From Ctenosaura bakeri (lineage: Eukaryota; Chordata; Lepidosauria; Squamata; Iguanidae), in contig CAOLHI010000424.1 in the NCBI GenBank assembly GCA_948474755.1, positions 496,001 to 560,000 on the forward strand: a stretch of DNA of 64,000 bases. The letters are read 5' to 3'. Below, one piece after another: positions 36,588-48,935 of this stretch (positions are counted from its first letter, which is position 1; every line of letters starts with the position of its first letter). Made by a program: the position numbers and the translations under genes. Below the pieces are notes generated by a model. It was not told the origin of the DNA. It saw nothing but the letters and a program-made list of their open reading frames with translations, and did not search any database.

Positions 36588-36700
36588 TCCAAGTCCCAAC
36601 TAGAGCAGACACTTAATCAATGGGACCTGTGTAAGTGTTGACTTAATACTCAGCAGTTACTTCAATGGGTTCATTCTAGTTGGGACTAGCAATTGGATTT
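36588..36700. repeat. Hairpin repeat with AGTCCCAACTAGAG arms
   Basis: AGTCCCAACTAGAGCAGAC is inverted as TTCATTCTAGTTGGGACT about 100 bases on. Related copies lie near 22930-23045 and 46852-46965. Confidence 0.55.
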
Positions 36701-37612
36701 TGTGCTTTAAAGCCTATCTTTATATATTTTTACAGACTGATTAATGTCTATGCCCTTCCACTTAAAGAGGTAACTTACAGAGAAATATAAAACAGCATAT
36801 GCAATGTACAATATCAAAATATAAAACATCAAAGCAAGTGAAGCAGATTATAAAGTGGCTAATCTGAAAAAGGACTTCACAAAGATATCTTCAAGTGTCA
36901 CCTAAATATACCAAGGACAACATCTGGTGAGCATGTCTATAGAAAGTTCTATAAACAGACTCTGTTGTAGAAAGCCACCTCTTTCCAAATGTTAATGTGA
37001 TGACGGAGTGATAATGCTGACCCAAGTTGCAATCAGTCTTATGAATACTCCAACACTTCATTGTGGTCCAAGGAACCCTTCAGACAATAGGCTGAGCCAG
37101 AAAAAACTGAGGGCTGGTTACAGTACCATGCCAAAAAAAAAGTAAACCTAGCTCCCATTATCACAGAGGTCAGCAATCTCTAGGCTGTGTCTAGGAATGC
37201 AGCGCATCATTTTGCCAGCTGATCTTTGCTGGCAGGACACTCCAAAGAACCCTCCACTCAGTGACAACCCCAGAATGCCCACCATGCTTTGTCCCATTTG
37301 TGCTGGAGCATTAAACAGAGGCAGATGTCCCTGTGAGTCCCAGTTTGAGGGGAAAGAAAGGATATAAATAAGGAGGAGAAAGAGAAGTTTTCAGGAATAG
37401 AAAGGTTTGGAAAATAAACTCTTATGCCATGTCTCTGGTTTCATCTTTATTCTTATTCATTGCTCTTCAGAGCTCTTCAGTCTTCTCCAGAACTCTTCTG
37501 GAGTTTTTCATCCTCTGTCTCTGGGAGATCTTCACAGCTTCTGCTCTACTTCCTTCTGACTCTCCTCAATTCTCTCCTCAATTTTTCATTCATAACTGAA
37601 TTATTCTTAGAG

Positions 37613-38490
37613 TAATGATGTTGACTTGAGTCGACTGACTCAGACTCAAGTCAGACTTAAGTCACTTCAATGATTCGACTTGGACTTGACTCAGCAATAA
37701 ATGATGCACTGACTTGACTCAACTCATGACTTGTACATTTTTAGTGACAGACTGACTTGCTGCCCTTGGTTCAGTAACACAGCATGTTCACCCAGAAACC
37801 TTATGGCTTTGAACAATGCTTCCATCCCTTTTTGCTTACTGGTCACATGACAATCTGTCTCAATCCCAAAGGAGAGGTAGGGAACAGCAAATGCGTTAGG
37901 CAATGGGCTTGAGGCACAGTTGAAGTCTGCTCTTCAGCCCATCTTTGCTTTATATCAGAGGAGCCTAAGATTAGCTCCTAGAGCGCGGAGCATGTATCTC
38001 ATTGAGGAACAGCAAATATGTTAGGCAATGGGCTTGAGGAGGAGGGACCCTTCCTTCTAAAGCTTTTAAAGCTTCACTAATGGGGAGTAAGGAGAATCCT
38101 ATTCTCCCCTCCTTTAAAAAAAAAAGGCTCCAGCTTCACAAATGGTAAGTTAAGAAGGATCCTATTCCCCGTTTCCAAAGCTGCAGACTCTTTTATGCCT
38201 ATTGACACAAAAGCCTCCAGCTTTAAGAAGGGGCAGTAAGAAGGTTCCTATTCTCTGCTTCTTAAGCTGCAGATGGCAAAATCACAAATGTGGAGGGCTG
38301 ACTCTACTTAAACTGTTAAAACTGGCTTTATTCAACTCTGTCCAGAAATTCTGGAATATGGGTTGGGGTATAAAATTGGCTCCCAAACTTGAGACTTGAC
38401 TTGAAAGTATCTTGCAAGGACTTGAGACTTGAAGGTAGAGAGTTGAGACTTGACTTGAGACTTGGAGTAAAAGACTTAAATACATCACTG
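37613..38490. mobile_element. hAT-like element with GACTTGA subterminal arrays and 8-bp target duplication
   Basis: The left end TAATGATGTTGACTTGAGTC and right end ATACATCACTG are inverted. TCTTAGAG flanks both sides (37605-37612, 38491-38498). Many direct and inverted copies of GACTTGA/TCAAGTC fill the outer 130 bases on the left and 110 on the right. The interior repeats GGAACAGCAAAT...GTTAGGCAATGGGC twice (about 37879 and 38006) and has three diverged copies of an AAGG.TCCTATTC segment. No transposase is encoded. Confidence 0.8.
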
Positions 38491-40224
38491 TCTTAGAGTG
38501 ACATGTTTCTGGATTCCCAGGGGTATGTGCTGGTAGTTTGGCAGAGGACTGAATTTGGTGGCAGACACTGTAATTACTTAAAGTGGTTATGCAGGTGTTC
38601 CACACTGATCTGACAGGTTAGGGACTAGAGCACTGTCAGAAAATGGAATTGGATGAAAAGCAGAAACCATTTACTGTACTGTAGGGAGAATGAACAACTT
38701 ACAGAAGCTTGCTTGGGACTGACCATGCATGTTCTTCTTGCAGTCTCTCCGCTGGCTTGGTGCCTTTTTTTCCCCTCTCAGCTTGCTTTGCAAACAGCAT
38801 ACATGCATGGGTGGTCCCAAGAGAGCCTCCATAGCTATGAAAAAAGAGCAGAACACTTGTCGAATTAATGGAACTTGTCCTTACTTTGGAAGCATTAAAA
38901 GAGTGAGAAAAAAGGTGAGGGCTTCCTGTAGTCCTATTTGTTCACCCCACCTACAAAGGGGTGCATTCCCCCCCAAAAAAAAAATTCCCCAAGGCCTCTC
39001 CCAGCTTGGAGTTTGTCCCTTTCATGTTGAAAAGGGTTCTTTGTCACAGCTTTATCATACCATTATGGCAATACTGAGGCAATAAAGTAGCAATTGGAAA
39101 TACTTTCAGAAATGCACATTTTACTATATTTGCACTTAAAAAGTAGAAACAATGAGCCACTTCTTATTTCTGATTCCAATTTATGAACAAATGTTTCTTC
39201 CACTGTAATTCAAAGTACAGCTTCCAGCTTTATTCTGCAGCCCTGAAACTGGACAGAACTAAAAATCCAAGCCTCCAAAATGTAGGCTTTAAAAAAAGTT
39301 TACCCCTTTTGACTGTTAGAAGAGCAAAGCTCTCCCCCATCCTTAGAAACCCACTCCCTGCTTGGACTGATTCTTTCTTTCCCTTCCCTGCTTTTCTAAG
39401 TGCTTGCAATGCAGTCAAGTGTTATGAGAAAATCCTATGAAGAGGGGAAGCCAAGCAATGTACAGGGAGTTTCCTTGGAATGCATCCAGCTCAATATAGC
39501 TTATCCTGTGTCAGCTTCCATTAAGGGCTCTATCCATGGTGGCTGAAACAACACTTGGTGAAGTTAATGGAGACTGAGGTTTTCACACGTAATACACAGT
39601 TGTGTAAATAGGAATCCCTCCCTGGAAAAACATAGCCTAGGAGATAAGTACCATAGAGGAGCAATGGCTATAACATTACAAGCTTCTTACCACAGAAAAA
39701 AAGAGTGCAAGAGAGAAATAAGAAGTGCAAGCAAGCAGGTTAAAGTCACCTCTGGCCCTTGCTCTCAGGGTTGGCCAGAGCCATTTTGCTGCCTGAGGCA
39801 GTGCCCCATAAGTGACGCTACCCACCCAAGTACCCAAAGCCAACTTTCTTACTTTGACACATGAGGCTAAAGAACCCATAAATGCCTCTTTGCATACCTT
39901 GCAATAAAAAAAGATGGGGGATGCAATAGCAACACTAAAAAAAAAAACCTCAAGAGGTTACTGACCTTTCCACATACCCCAAAACCTGCTGCCTGCAATA
40001 GTTCACTTTCTCTTCTTGATGATAGGAGTAATCCTGCCTGTTTCAGCTGTACCTTCCCCTTTCCCAACAGGACCATTCCTATTGCCAACTGCCCTGTGGG
40101 GAGGATTCCCAGAAAGATGGGGGCCAGATGAATACTTCAAGCTTATACTCCAAGTGGATTCATCTTTTTCTCCCCACAGGGCTGCCTGCCTTTAAGTGCC
40201 CTACTGTGTGAATCCCCACTGAGT

Positions 40225-40365
40225 TACTGAATTAGGTTATTAACATTACAGTTATTAATACCCCTAAAGTACTAATGGACTTTCATTTTTCTCATAAGCC
40301 ACCTTGAAAGGACTTCTGTTCTGAAAGACAGAATATAAGTGCTTGCAATATATAATAAAGAATCA
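40225..40365 (+). mobile_element. L2/CR1-type LINE or SINE 3' end
   Basis: The stretch CATAAGCCACCTTGAAAGG followed by GACAGAATATAAGTGC resembles the conserved 3' end of L2-type LINEs (AAGCCGCCTTGAG...GGCGGGATA). Only the terminus is present. Confidence 0.5.
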
Positions 40366-41904
40366 TGGCCCCATGTAATTCATAGGAAAAGAATTGCCTC
40401 ACCTGCTTCACTGTCTATATAAAAATGTTAGGGCTGAGAGCCTGTCTAACACTGGCAGAGCACAGAGATTCTTCAGCATATTTATGCAGGGGTTCAGGGA
40501 CCTACTACTAGTCAGGCAACAGTGCAGCTGAGCAATCCTGGAACACTCTCACAGCTAATCAATGGCAATTTGGGTTAGGAGGACAAAGCTGTACACAGCA
40601 CCAGCGAGCAGCTATTGAACAGCCATGGGGAAAAGGTTAAACAAGGAGGTACTAGGCACAACATCATGAAAAACTCCTACACAAGTGTCATCCTCTGCTA
40701 GCAAAATCTCACAAAAAATACTCACGCTAGCATAACCTCCTGATACCACATGTCACCAAGAAGATTCATACCAGAATTTGACATAGCGTTCTTCTGTTTG
40801 TTTGTTGCTCTTGCATTTGCAAAATTAACATCCCAAGCAGATAGTGTCAAACAGAATTGTTTAATTTGTTACAGGAATGTGTGTGTGCGTTTGGTGACTG
40901 CAGTGAGAGAGAGAGAAGAATAGTAATATTGGGTTCATCAGACAAACATACTGTACTTTGTGAAACAGACTGCACAAACGAGATTCATGTCCAGACCCAA
41001 CTGATGGGTTCGTTCCCCCTCCCTCCTTAGGATTGCTGTCTACAATAGTGTATTGTATTATGTCCTCTTGACAGCTGTAAAAATTACAAGGCATGAATGC
41101 CAGCAAGTTTGGGACATGATGCAAATAGTTTGCCCTGAACTGATGCCATTAAAAGAGAGTGTAACAGATGTTTCTGATTATGAAGTTTCTGAAATACTCT
41201 TGCTCTTTTAAGGATGAGAAGTGTTTTTAAAATATTCTTCTATCCATATCTAGGGTGGCAAGAAGAAGGACTTCTTACTTGTACCCAGTATTCTTTCAGG
41301 ACGTAGTCTTACAATATGGCTTCAACTTACACAAAGCCAACTCCAGGAACATCCTAGCACACGCGCACACAGCTACTAAAGGTGCTTGTGCTCATGATCT
41401 TCCGCATAAGAGGACAATTTAGATTCTGCACAGCACCTTGAGGCAAAGGGAGGCATCTTCCTGATTAATTCCTTTGTTGCTTCTGCAACAGAAGATTAAC
41501 TTTAATTTGACACCTGCAGTAGCACAAGAAGAATGAACACAGAGATTACCAATTAATGAGCACTGGTTACAGGTAAGCATCTTCTGTCATTGCTCACAGA
41601 TGTCAAGATGAACCAAAAGAAAAGAAAAAATCCTAGGTACTCTCTACCTAGTTTTCCATGGTATTTCCTCAGAAACATGTCCCAAATAGGCAACAAATTG
41701 CTTGCTTACTGTATTTTGGTAATGTGTTCCTTGTCAAGATAAAAGGATACAGGATGAAGCCTGAAAGACTCCCTGTCACAGAAAAAAATCAATGGGGCAA
41801 GAAGTGAGAAGTAATAGCTAAAGCTCATTGGAGAGAGAAACTCCATAGGAAAAAATTTCTTGTGGTATTCCTGATGCAGGACCTTCTTACACAATGCAAT
41901 TAAA

Positions 41905-42105
41905 ACATAATGGTTCTATTTTAACTGCTATGACTGCATCCTATGGAATTCTGGGGTTCCTAGTTTGGGAAGGCACCAGAAGTGCTTTCTGGCTGGGAAT
42001 TCTAAATGCTCCTCACTAAACGACAACTCCAGGATTCCACACAATGGAACCACGACAGTCAAGGTGAAATCATAGCTCTATGAATAAAGGTGATTATATG
42101 GTAGC
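41905..42105 (+). mobile_element. Diverged internal portion of the GGCC-ended MITE family
   Basis: It shares GCATCCTATGGAATTCTGGG, GGCTGGGAATTCTAAATGC and CCAGGATTCCACACAATGG with the copies at 4415 and 10331. Terminal repeats are not recognisable. Confidence 0.5.
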
Positions 42106-42274
42106 CTGGGATCTCTTAGATGATGTCCAAAAGTCCTGCTTGCCTAAGAACAGCAACAATTTAAAAGCCCCACACACACACCACACCTTTTAAATTAGGT
42201 CGCTAAGAAAATGTACTGGAGGTGGGCACAACCATGAGTAAATCATTGCATGAAACAAATAGATTAGTTCTGTT

Positions 42275-42390
42275 TCACTCCAAAGCGGAGGAACCCTGTT
42301 CATTAATTTTTAACACGTTGTAAGCCACCTTGGGTCCCACCATTGGGGGAAGGGCAGAATCTAAATGAATAGGAGGAGGAGGAGTTGTTT
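42275..42390 (+). mobile_element. L2/CR1-type 3' end with GGA tail
   Basis: It reads GTTGTAAGCCACCTTGGGTC then GGGGGAAGGGCAGAATCTAA, ending in an AGG repeat, as in L2 3' termini. Confidence 0.5.
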
Positions 42391-42870
42391 TCTAATCTAA
42401 GTCCCTGTTTTGCATTGTGGTTGGATTGGTAAATCTCCCAAATTGTCAATTTAAAAGAAATGAAACCCTGCAAGCTAACAGTTTGCCCACCCTTGTTCTG
42501 GAATGATCTCTGTGTAGGTGCAGAATGTGTATGCACAGAAATAGGTAGAGAATAGGGCCCTCAGTTTAATGTCCTCATTGTTACTCTCATCGGTATTTTC
42601 TTTTTAAAAAGCTGTAAATAAAGGAAGAGAAATTATTTAAGTCCAGAAAGGAACACCTCTACTGCAAAAAAATGATACTAAGTTCTTTGAAATTCTTCAG
42701 CAAGCTAAAACAAAACAGCATTAAATACTATCATCAGGATGCAACCATTCTTCCTGAACCTGTAGAATTGTTTAACAACAAAGCAGCCTGGACTGGCTCT
42801 GAAGCCTGTGATTCACAGGATAAAATAAAATGCAGTAAAAGAAAAAACAGATGACTTGCACATTTATGGT

Positions 42871-43504
42871 TACTGTATACACTCATGTATAAGTCTAAAA
42901 ATTGTAGTCAAAAATGGACCCAAAACACTTGGTTCAACTTATCCACAGGTTAATGAGTACTTTACTTTAATTCTTATCAAAAAGGAGCCATCCTCTTCTC
43001 TGAGTAGAGTGGAGGAAAGCAAGGGTTTAGTCCATCCCAGAAAAAAAGTAAAAGAAGCACTGGTCCCCTGTACTCTCTCTGCTGTGGTGCCGCTTCTGGC
43101 CTTTTTGAATGCCTGAGTGGGGAAATGGCACTTCCCCTCAAAGGAGTGCTGAGAGAGTAGAGGGGGTTGGTGCTTTCTAGTTCTCCTGAAATGGACTAAG
43201 TTCTTGCCTTTTGTTCTTTTATTCAAAGAAGGGGATGGATCCTTTTTTTATAAGAGTTAATACTGTACCTTAACTTTCATCAAAAGAAGGAACCATTCCC
43301 TTTTCTGAGTAGAGTGGCAACAGGGCTTTTTGAATGCCTGGGTGGGAAAATGGTGGCGGTGGCGGCAGCCAGGGCAGTTGTCCCCCTGAGGCGGTGCTGA
43401 CACTTTCCCCCTCTGTGGAATGACCCTCAACTTATCCATGAGGCATATGAAAATCCATAATTTTGCTCCCAAAACCTGCTGACATATATGAGGTAAACTA
43501 ACTA
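42871..43504. mobile_element. Non-autonomous DNA element (TATAAGT-ended family)
   Basis: The left end has ACACTCATGTATAAGTC and the right end, on the minus strand, GTTTACCTCATATATGTCAG. It shares GGTTTTG..GC.AAATTATGGATTTT with the copy at 23725, in the opposite orientation. The interior holds two related blocks beginning near 42985 and 43285. Confidence 0.55.
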
Positions 43505-46500
43505 TCAGGGATCAGCACAGGCTGCGTTTTTTACACCCTTTGTTTCCCACAGCAAATTATAAAAATGCAAGGGTCCGCATCTAGACCATAAGACAAATTC
43601 CAGAGTCCGTATTGTGGTAATATCTTTATTAAAGCAACAAAAGTAGGCAAAATCTTGTTGCTAGCTTTTGGAACCAAAGCTCCTTCAAAGATATTTTAAA
43701 AACTCTGCAGGGAGTGACAATGGTACACATGTGTCTTCAGATGGTATGAGAAGGAAACATGTTACTTATACCCACCCCTTTTAGCCTGCATGATTTTTTT
43801 AAAATACCTGATGAAAGAATTGGGTTATGAACACTAGCACCAAGATTGATCGTATATGTATGTGTGCATCGAGGCGGGGGGATCTAACAAAGCTATTACT
43901 ACAATTTGAACTGGAACAATTGTGAAAGCTTGCAGTGGTAAGAGGAACGAACCTTTTTCTAGGGCATTTCTAAACATTCCTCCTTTCTGAATATGTTCCT
44001 TGGAAAAACTTTTGGGTTGCTCCACTCATATCAAGGACCAATGACCACCCCTGGTAGTTCTACAGATTACTCTTTCTCCCCAGTACAGTTGAAACCGTCA
44101 TGTCTCAATTAACATCTATAATGTGGTGAACATTGATATTCATGATTCTTCTTTCAGCCAAAATGAATTTTGGAAGGTCAAGCATACATATTCAGCATTC
44201 TGAGCCTCTATAAACCAAACTCTGCTTTCAGTCTCCGTGCCAATCCCTTTTCGTTCCAAACTAGCAGCAAAATGAATTATTGTGGACACTACAGGACATA
44301 ATACAGGACTGATGCTCAAAATTATTTTTGAAATCTTCCATATCTCTGGTGAATTCTGTGAATGTGGAAAAACTGACATCAATGGATATTTGCAGTCACA
44401 CAAATTGATGGTCATCATTGACCAGTGTATTAAAAAAATGTGAGCATAAATCAAGGACTGGTGACATCCACATTTTGTCAAAGATCATGTCCACTTGGAC
44501 ACAAATGCTGACTTCACCACATTTCAAACACCGACCTCAACATATCATGAGCCCTGATGCACTGTGCATGTGTATGCATATCTAATTACATTATTCTATT
44601 CAAGTTTAAACATATTCAAATTGTCTACTTTTATAGTGGGGGAATTATCAGTTGAGTGATGTACATCCAATCTGGATCCCAATCATGCATCAATTTCCTG
44701 GAGAAAATCATCCTTTCTCTCACTGCTATTTATAGTAAAAAGAAAAAGAAAAAAAACAAAGATTGAAACATCCAACAAATGAGGTATAGAAAAGAAACAA
44801 AGTCTCACTCTGTTGGGAGAAAAAATATTATTATATTCTTTAAAAAAGCCCAATGTGTTTCAGTCTGGGAATATTTTTATAGCCTTCTTCAGGGGAATAC
44901 AACTTCAAAAGCAACCTACAGACAGTATGTCTCCAAGTTTATGTCCAGTTGCTTAGGCATAAGCTTTGGAGACACTCCTTTTAGAATCCCTGCAGGTTGA
45001 TTTTGAAGTTTAAAGTAGCAACCCAATGAAGGATTAACAAAAACTCATACAAAGCCCCAGTTCAGATTGGTAACACATTCTGGATTAGGACCCTGCAACT
45101 ACTACTCTTCAAAGTAAAAGTGGCCACCTCTTTCTAACACAATGTGTAGTTTGGCCAGAATTTGTTTGTATTCTTCCCATACCATCAACTGGCTACGGAT
45201 TCCAGGAAAGGTCTGTTCAGTTTCTATATGCCTTGCATTAAAACAGCACATGAGTGTCTCAACATTCTGGGCTTATACAGAAAAGAAGGAAGGCTTTGTT
45301 TGATTGCCGTGCACTCCTGGGATACAAAAGGTTCCATTTAATGCAGTTTTAATCCACACCACAACTAGATATAAAAACTAAGGCCAAAAAGTTGTGCATC
45401 ATATAACAGAGGCACATACATTTCAGTATCCATCTCCTTAACTATGAATCTGCTAAAGGCCAAGAGCCTAAATTTATGGACATGAGAAGGTGCAAAAGCA
45501 AGGTATTGCTTTTAAAATTCCTGAGATGCTCTGCATCAGCTTCTGATTCCTAAAGTGTCAAAGTTCTGAGTATTTCTTTATCTCCATCCTTGTCACATCT
45601 GACATCCAGTCTTCTACCTTTTACTCAGCAGAGGTTCATCCAGTTACCTGTAGCACTTCATGTTCTTTTTTCTCTTCGATCCTTTGATTTCTGCCACATA
45701 GGTCCTGCTGGCTTAGAAGAGAAGTGTAAATCCTTGACCTCTTCCTATTTCCCAATCTGGCCTAACTTATTGGTCTCGAATTGTCAGAACCAGTACTAAC
45801 TGGCAGACTGACACCAGCAGCAACACCAACACCATCTAATATAGGTTTCAAGTCTAAAAAGGCTGAAGACTACCGGTTTAACCAGGGAAGACTGTAAGCC
45901 CTCTGGACAGAAATGGTCTCATTTGAGGTATCCCATATAGAAAGGATGGACAGAATCTTTTGGTCTAGGTATCATTTTTCAAGCCCCAAGCTCCTTTTTT
46001 TATAAGCATGGTGTTTTTTGAAGCTGTTACTACCACTGCTATTATTACTATTATTATTACAGCATGTTGTTGTGCTAAAACAAGTGAGGAGCCTCACTTT
46101 ATGTTCAAGGAAAAAATCTGCACAGTTTTTTGTAGGAAAAAAGGGGGTGGAAGTGTTTTGCTTGTTATTGTTTGCTCGTTTGTTTGTTTGTTTGCTATGA
46201 GGATCCCGGGGGCTACAAAGTAGCCTTGGGGAACACATTCACCAGAAGATACCCACTTCTGCCATACAGTATATCCCAGTTACTGCCACTGTTGTTGTGC
46301 TACACAGATGTTCAAGAAGAGGGAAAGGGAAGAGAAGGAACCAATACTCTGTTCTTTCCTTTATACACACCAATGAAAGCCCCACAATGATCCAACCCTA
46401 TCCCATCACCCCCACTGTATAGTACAGTGTTGCTGCCTGGTTGCTGCCTGCCCTAAAATGAACCCAGCCCTGCAACGTAGCCAGCAACCTTTAGAAAATA

Positions 46501-46851
46501 TTGATCCACAAACAGAAAAGAAATGTGTTGTCACTGTGTGGAAAGTCAGGACAGAATGGAGTAAGTGCCCAATGAATACATTTTAAAGCACTAAGCAAAC
46601 ATTTACCTCTCGACAGTGATCTTCATTCATAAGCACATGAGGAAGAAAAGAAATTCCTCTCAGGTTAGACAAGGAGAACCTTCACAAAAGGAATTCTATG
46701 GCAAAGTGTAAGAAAGTGTGTGTGTGTGTGTGTGCATGCTGGTCAATAATATTATGCCCTTTTGCTACATGGGAAGGAATGTAGAGAGAGGACTGGAGGA
46801 AGATTCCTTTGTTTTGTTTTTAATGGAGTCTTCTCACGAGATTTCAGGGTT

Positions 46852-46965
46852 CTACTAGAGCAGATGCATTGAAATGACTCATATTTGACAGTCACAAGCA
46901 ACATAAATTCCATTGATTTTAATGTACCTGCTCTAGTTGGGACTAACATTAGACTGAATGAAATG
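46852..46965. repeat. Hairpin repeat, same family as 36588
   Basis: TCTACTAGAGCAGATGCATT and ACCTGCTCTAGTTGGGACTA are inverted arms around CCATTGATTTTAATG. Confidence 0.55.
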
Positions 46966-47520
46966 ACTATCAGAAAGTGGACTTTGGGTCTAGGGAAAGC
47001 AGGGATTCCACTGCTACAAAAGAACCTAATGAATTAGTTGCCTAAATCTGAAATCTGGAAAGTGTCCCACAGTGCAGTCCTAACTGTCTCTTCCTGGCTC
47101 TTTAACGTGTGGGGAAGCAGCCAAGACACCCCCTGCTGTGCTCATGATTGTGAATGCAGCAGGCTCTCGCTCTCTGAGAAGGCAGCGCATGCAACAACAG
47201 TAATCCTGTGTGCTGCTGTTTTCAACTGGAAAAGGCAGTGCTACACTAAATTCCCAAGAGTCTCTCCAAGCTTTCAAAGGGACATTGAAAAGGACCCTAA
47301 GAGACCATTTAACCAGCCTGTTCAAGGGGGCCAGCTGAGTTGGGGAACTGGCCAGATTTTTACACTACAGTTCTGCAGAAATGTGGTCCCTATCACCATC
47401 ACAAGTTGTTTTTTTAAAAAATGTCAACATTGTATGTTGAACTATACCGTCTTCCCAAATCATAGGTATGTCAGAAACCACCCAGATATAGCAGCAGGAG
47501 GAAGCACTCAGGAACACATA

Positions 47521-47667
47521 GGCCATTTCTGCACTAGCCTGTTATAGTGCGATGATTCCACTTTTAACATCCTATGGAATCCTGGGGTTTGCAGTTTCGG
47601 GAGGGGCCGGCCAGCTGATGTTGAAAGTGGAATAATCACGCTATAAGAGTGTAGTGCAGAAATGGCC
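47521..47667. mobile_element. Hairpin MITE, same family as 16232-16397
   Basis: The ends are GGCCATTTCTGCACTAG and (right) GTGCAGAAATGGCC. The interior CCTATGGAATCCTGGGGTTT is shared with the other copies, but part of the right arm is deleted (147 bp in all). The trinucleotide ATA flanks both ends (47518-47520, 47668-47670). Confidence 0.75.
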
Positions 47668-48234
47668 ATAGAAAAGGAGGAGGTTATGCAAAAAAAAAAA
47701 AACCTTGAGGGAAGAGGTTCTTGTGTATTTCTTATCTAATTGACATATACCTTAAAACAGGTTCAAACATCTGACAGAACTTTTAAAAGCCCAGCTGTGC
47801 TAAAAAGACGGGGGTTGAAGTTGAAGTGATATGCACAGGTATCTCATCTTGCAAAGACAGGTAAGTTACCTCTCCTTTATCAGGAAGAAAAGAAAAGAAT
47901 GATCATTATAACTGAAAACCATACAGTGAATCCCTCTTATGAGAGTTTCACAATTTAATTTCTGGATTATGATCTACAGAATCCCACCTGTCAATAGATT
48001 CTGAATGTTTTAATCAGAGCCCATTCTGGCTAGGGGTTCTGGGACTTACAATCCAAAGTAATATGTGGCAGATGTGCACACAGCTCTGTCACCACTGCTA
48101 GTTAGCCCTGGACTGGAACACATGCCTAAAATAATGGCACACATTGATCCACAGAGGATAGTTATGGGAGCAGCCAGGACAAGGCACATGGGCTAGGTGA
48201 GGAAGACCAGGTACACAAGATTGCTTCAAAGCAG

Positions 48235-48350
48235 CTGTTTCTAAACTGGTGCCTGCTACATGTATTGGTCTACAACTTTCATCATTCTCAGCTTACATGC
48301 CCAATGGCTATGCTTGTCAGGGATGGTAGGAGGTGCATTCCAACATATCT
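48235..48350. repeat. Palindromic interspersed repeat, same type as 7672
   Basis: TTGGTCTACAACTTTCATCA and TCAGGGATGGTAGGAGGTGC are the two arms around CCAATGGCTATG. It is diverged. Confidence 0.45.
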
Positions 48351-48850
48351 GAGATTACTGTACTAGTGATGTCTGTTCCACAGCAGCATAATGGGGGGAG
48401 GGTTGGCAGAAGCCGTAATCCTGCCAGATCCTTGCTGGGCATATTTTCCCCTTTGTAGAGTAATTTAAACAAAGTAGTAAATGTATACAGAACAATTATC
48501 TTGGGTGCTCACACCACAGACATCTGAAATCTCATTGTGAATGTTGGATTGTCTCAGAAGATATCTATATTACCTGCTCTTGTTTGCAAAAGTGCAACGC
48601 AATATATGGGATTTTATTTTCTCATAGGTAATACTTGTTAGAAAGATTTGAGATCCTGTGTCTCTAATTGCCCAAACTGTCTTGTCCAGTGCCTGTAACT
48701 TTCCCCCATATTCTCCAATCCAATCTGTATTCAGAGTTATTAACATACAGAAGTTAGATTCTTGAGGGAATACACTGTCCTCCTCCTTGCTGCTAGGCCT
48801 CATCTCCATAGCAACTGACCTATTCAAGACAGACATAGTTGACTGAGGCC

Positions 48851-48935
48851 CAAGAGCTCTCTGGCTGAGAATTCTAAAGGCTCCTAAACTGCATACCCCA
48901 GGATTCCATAGAATCTTCTTAGGCAGTCAATCATA
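48851..48935 (+). mobile_element. Fragment of the GGCC-ended MITE family
   Basis: It shares CTCTGGCTGAGAATTCTAAA and CCCCAGGATTCCATAGAATC with the family. It is short, with no termini. Confidence 0.45.

Noticed and set aside
47038..47547. 169-residue plus-strand open frame
   Set aside because: It runs into a MITE at its 3' end and contains no known motif; treated as a chance frame.
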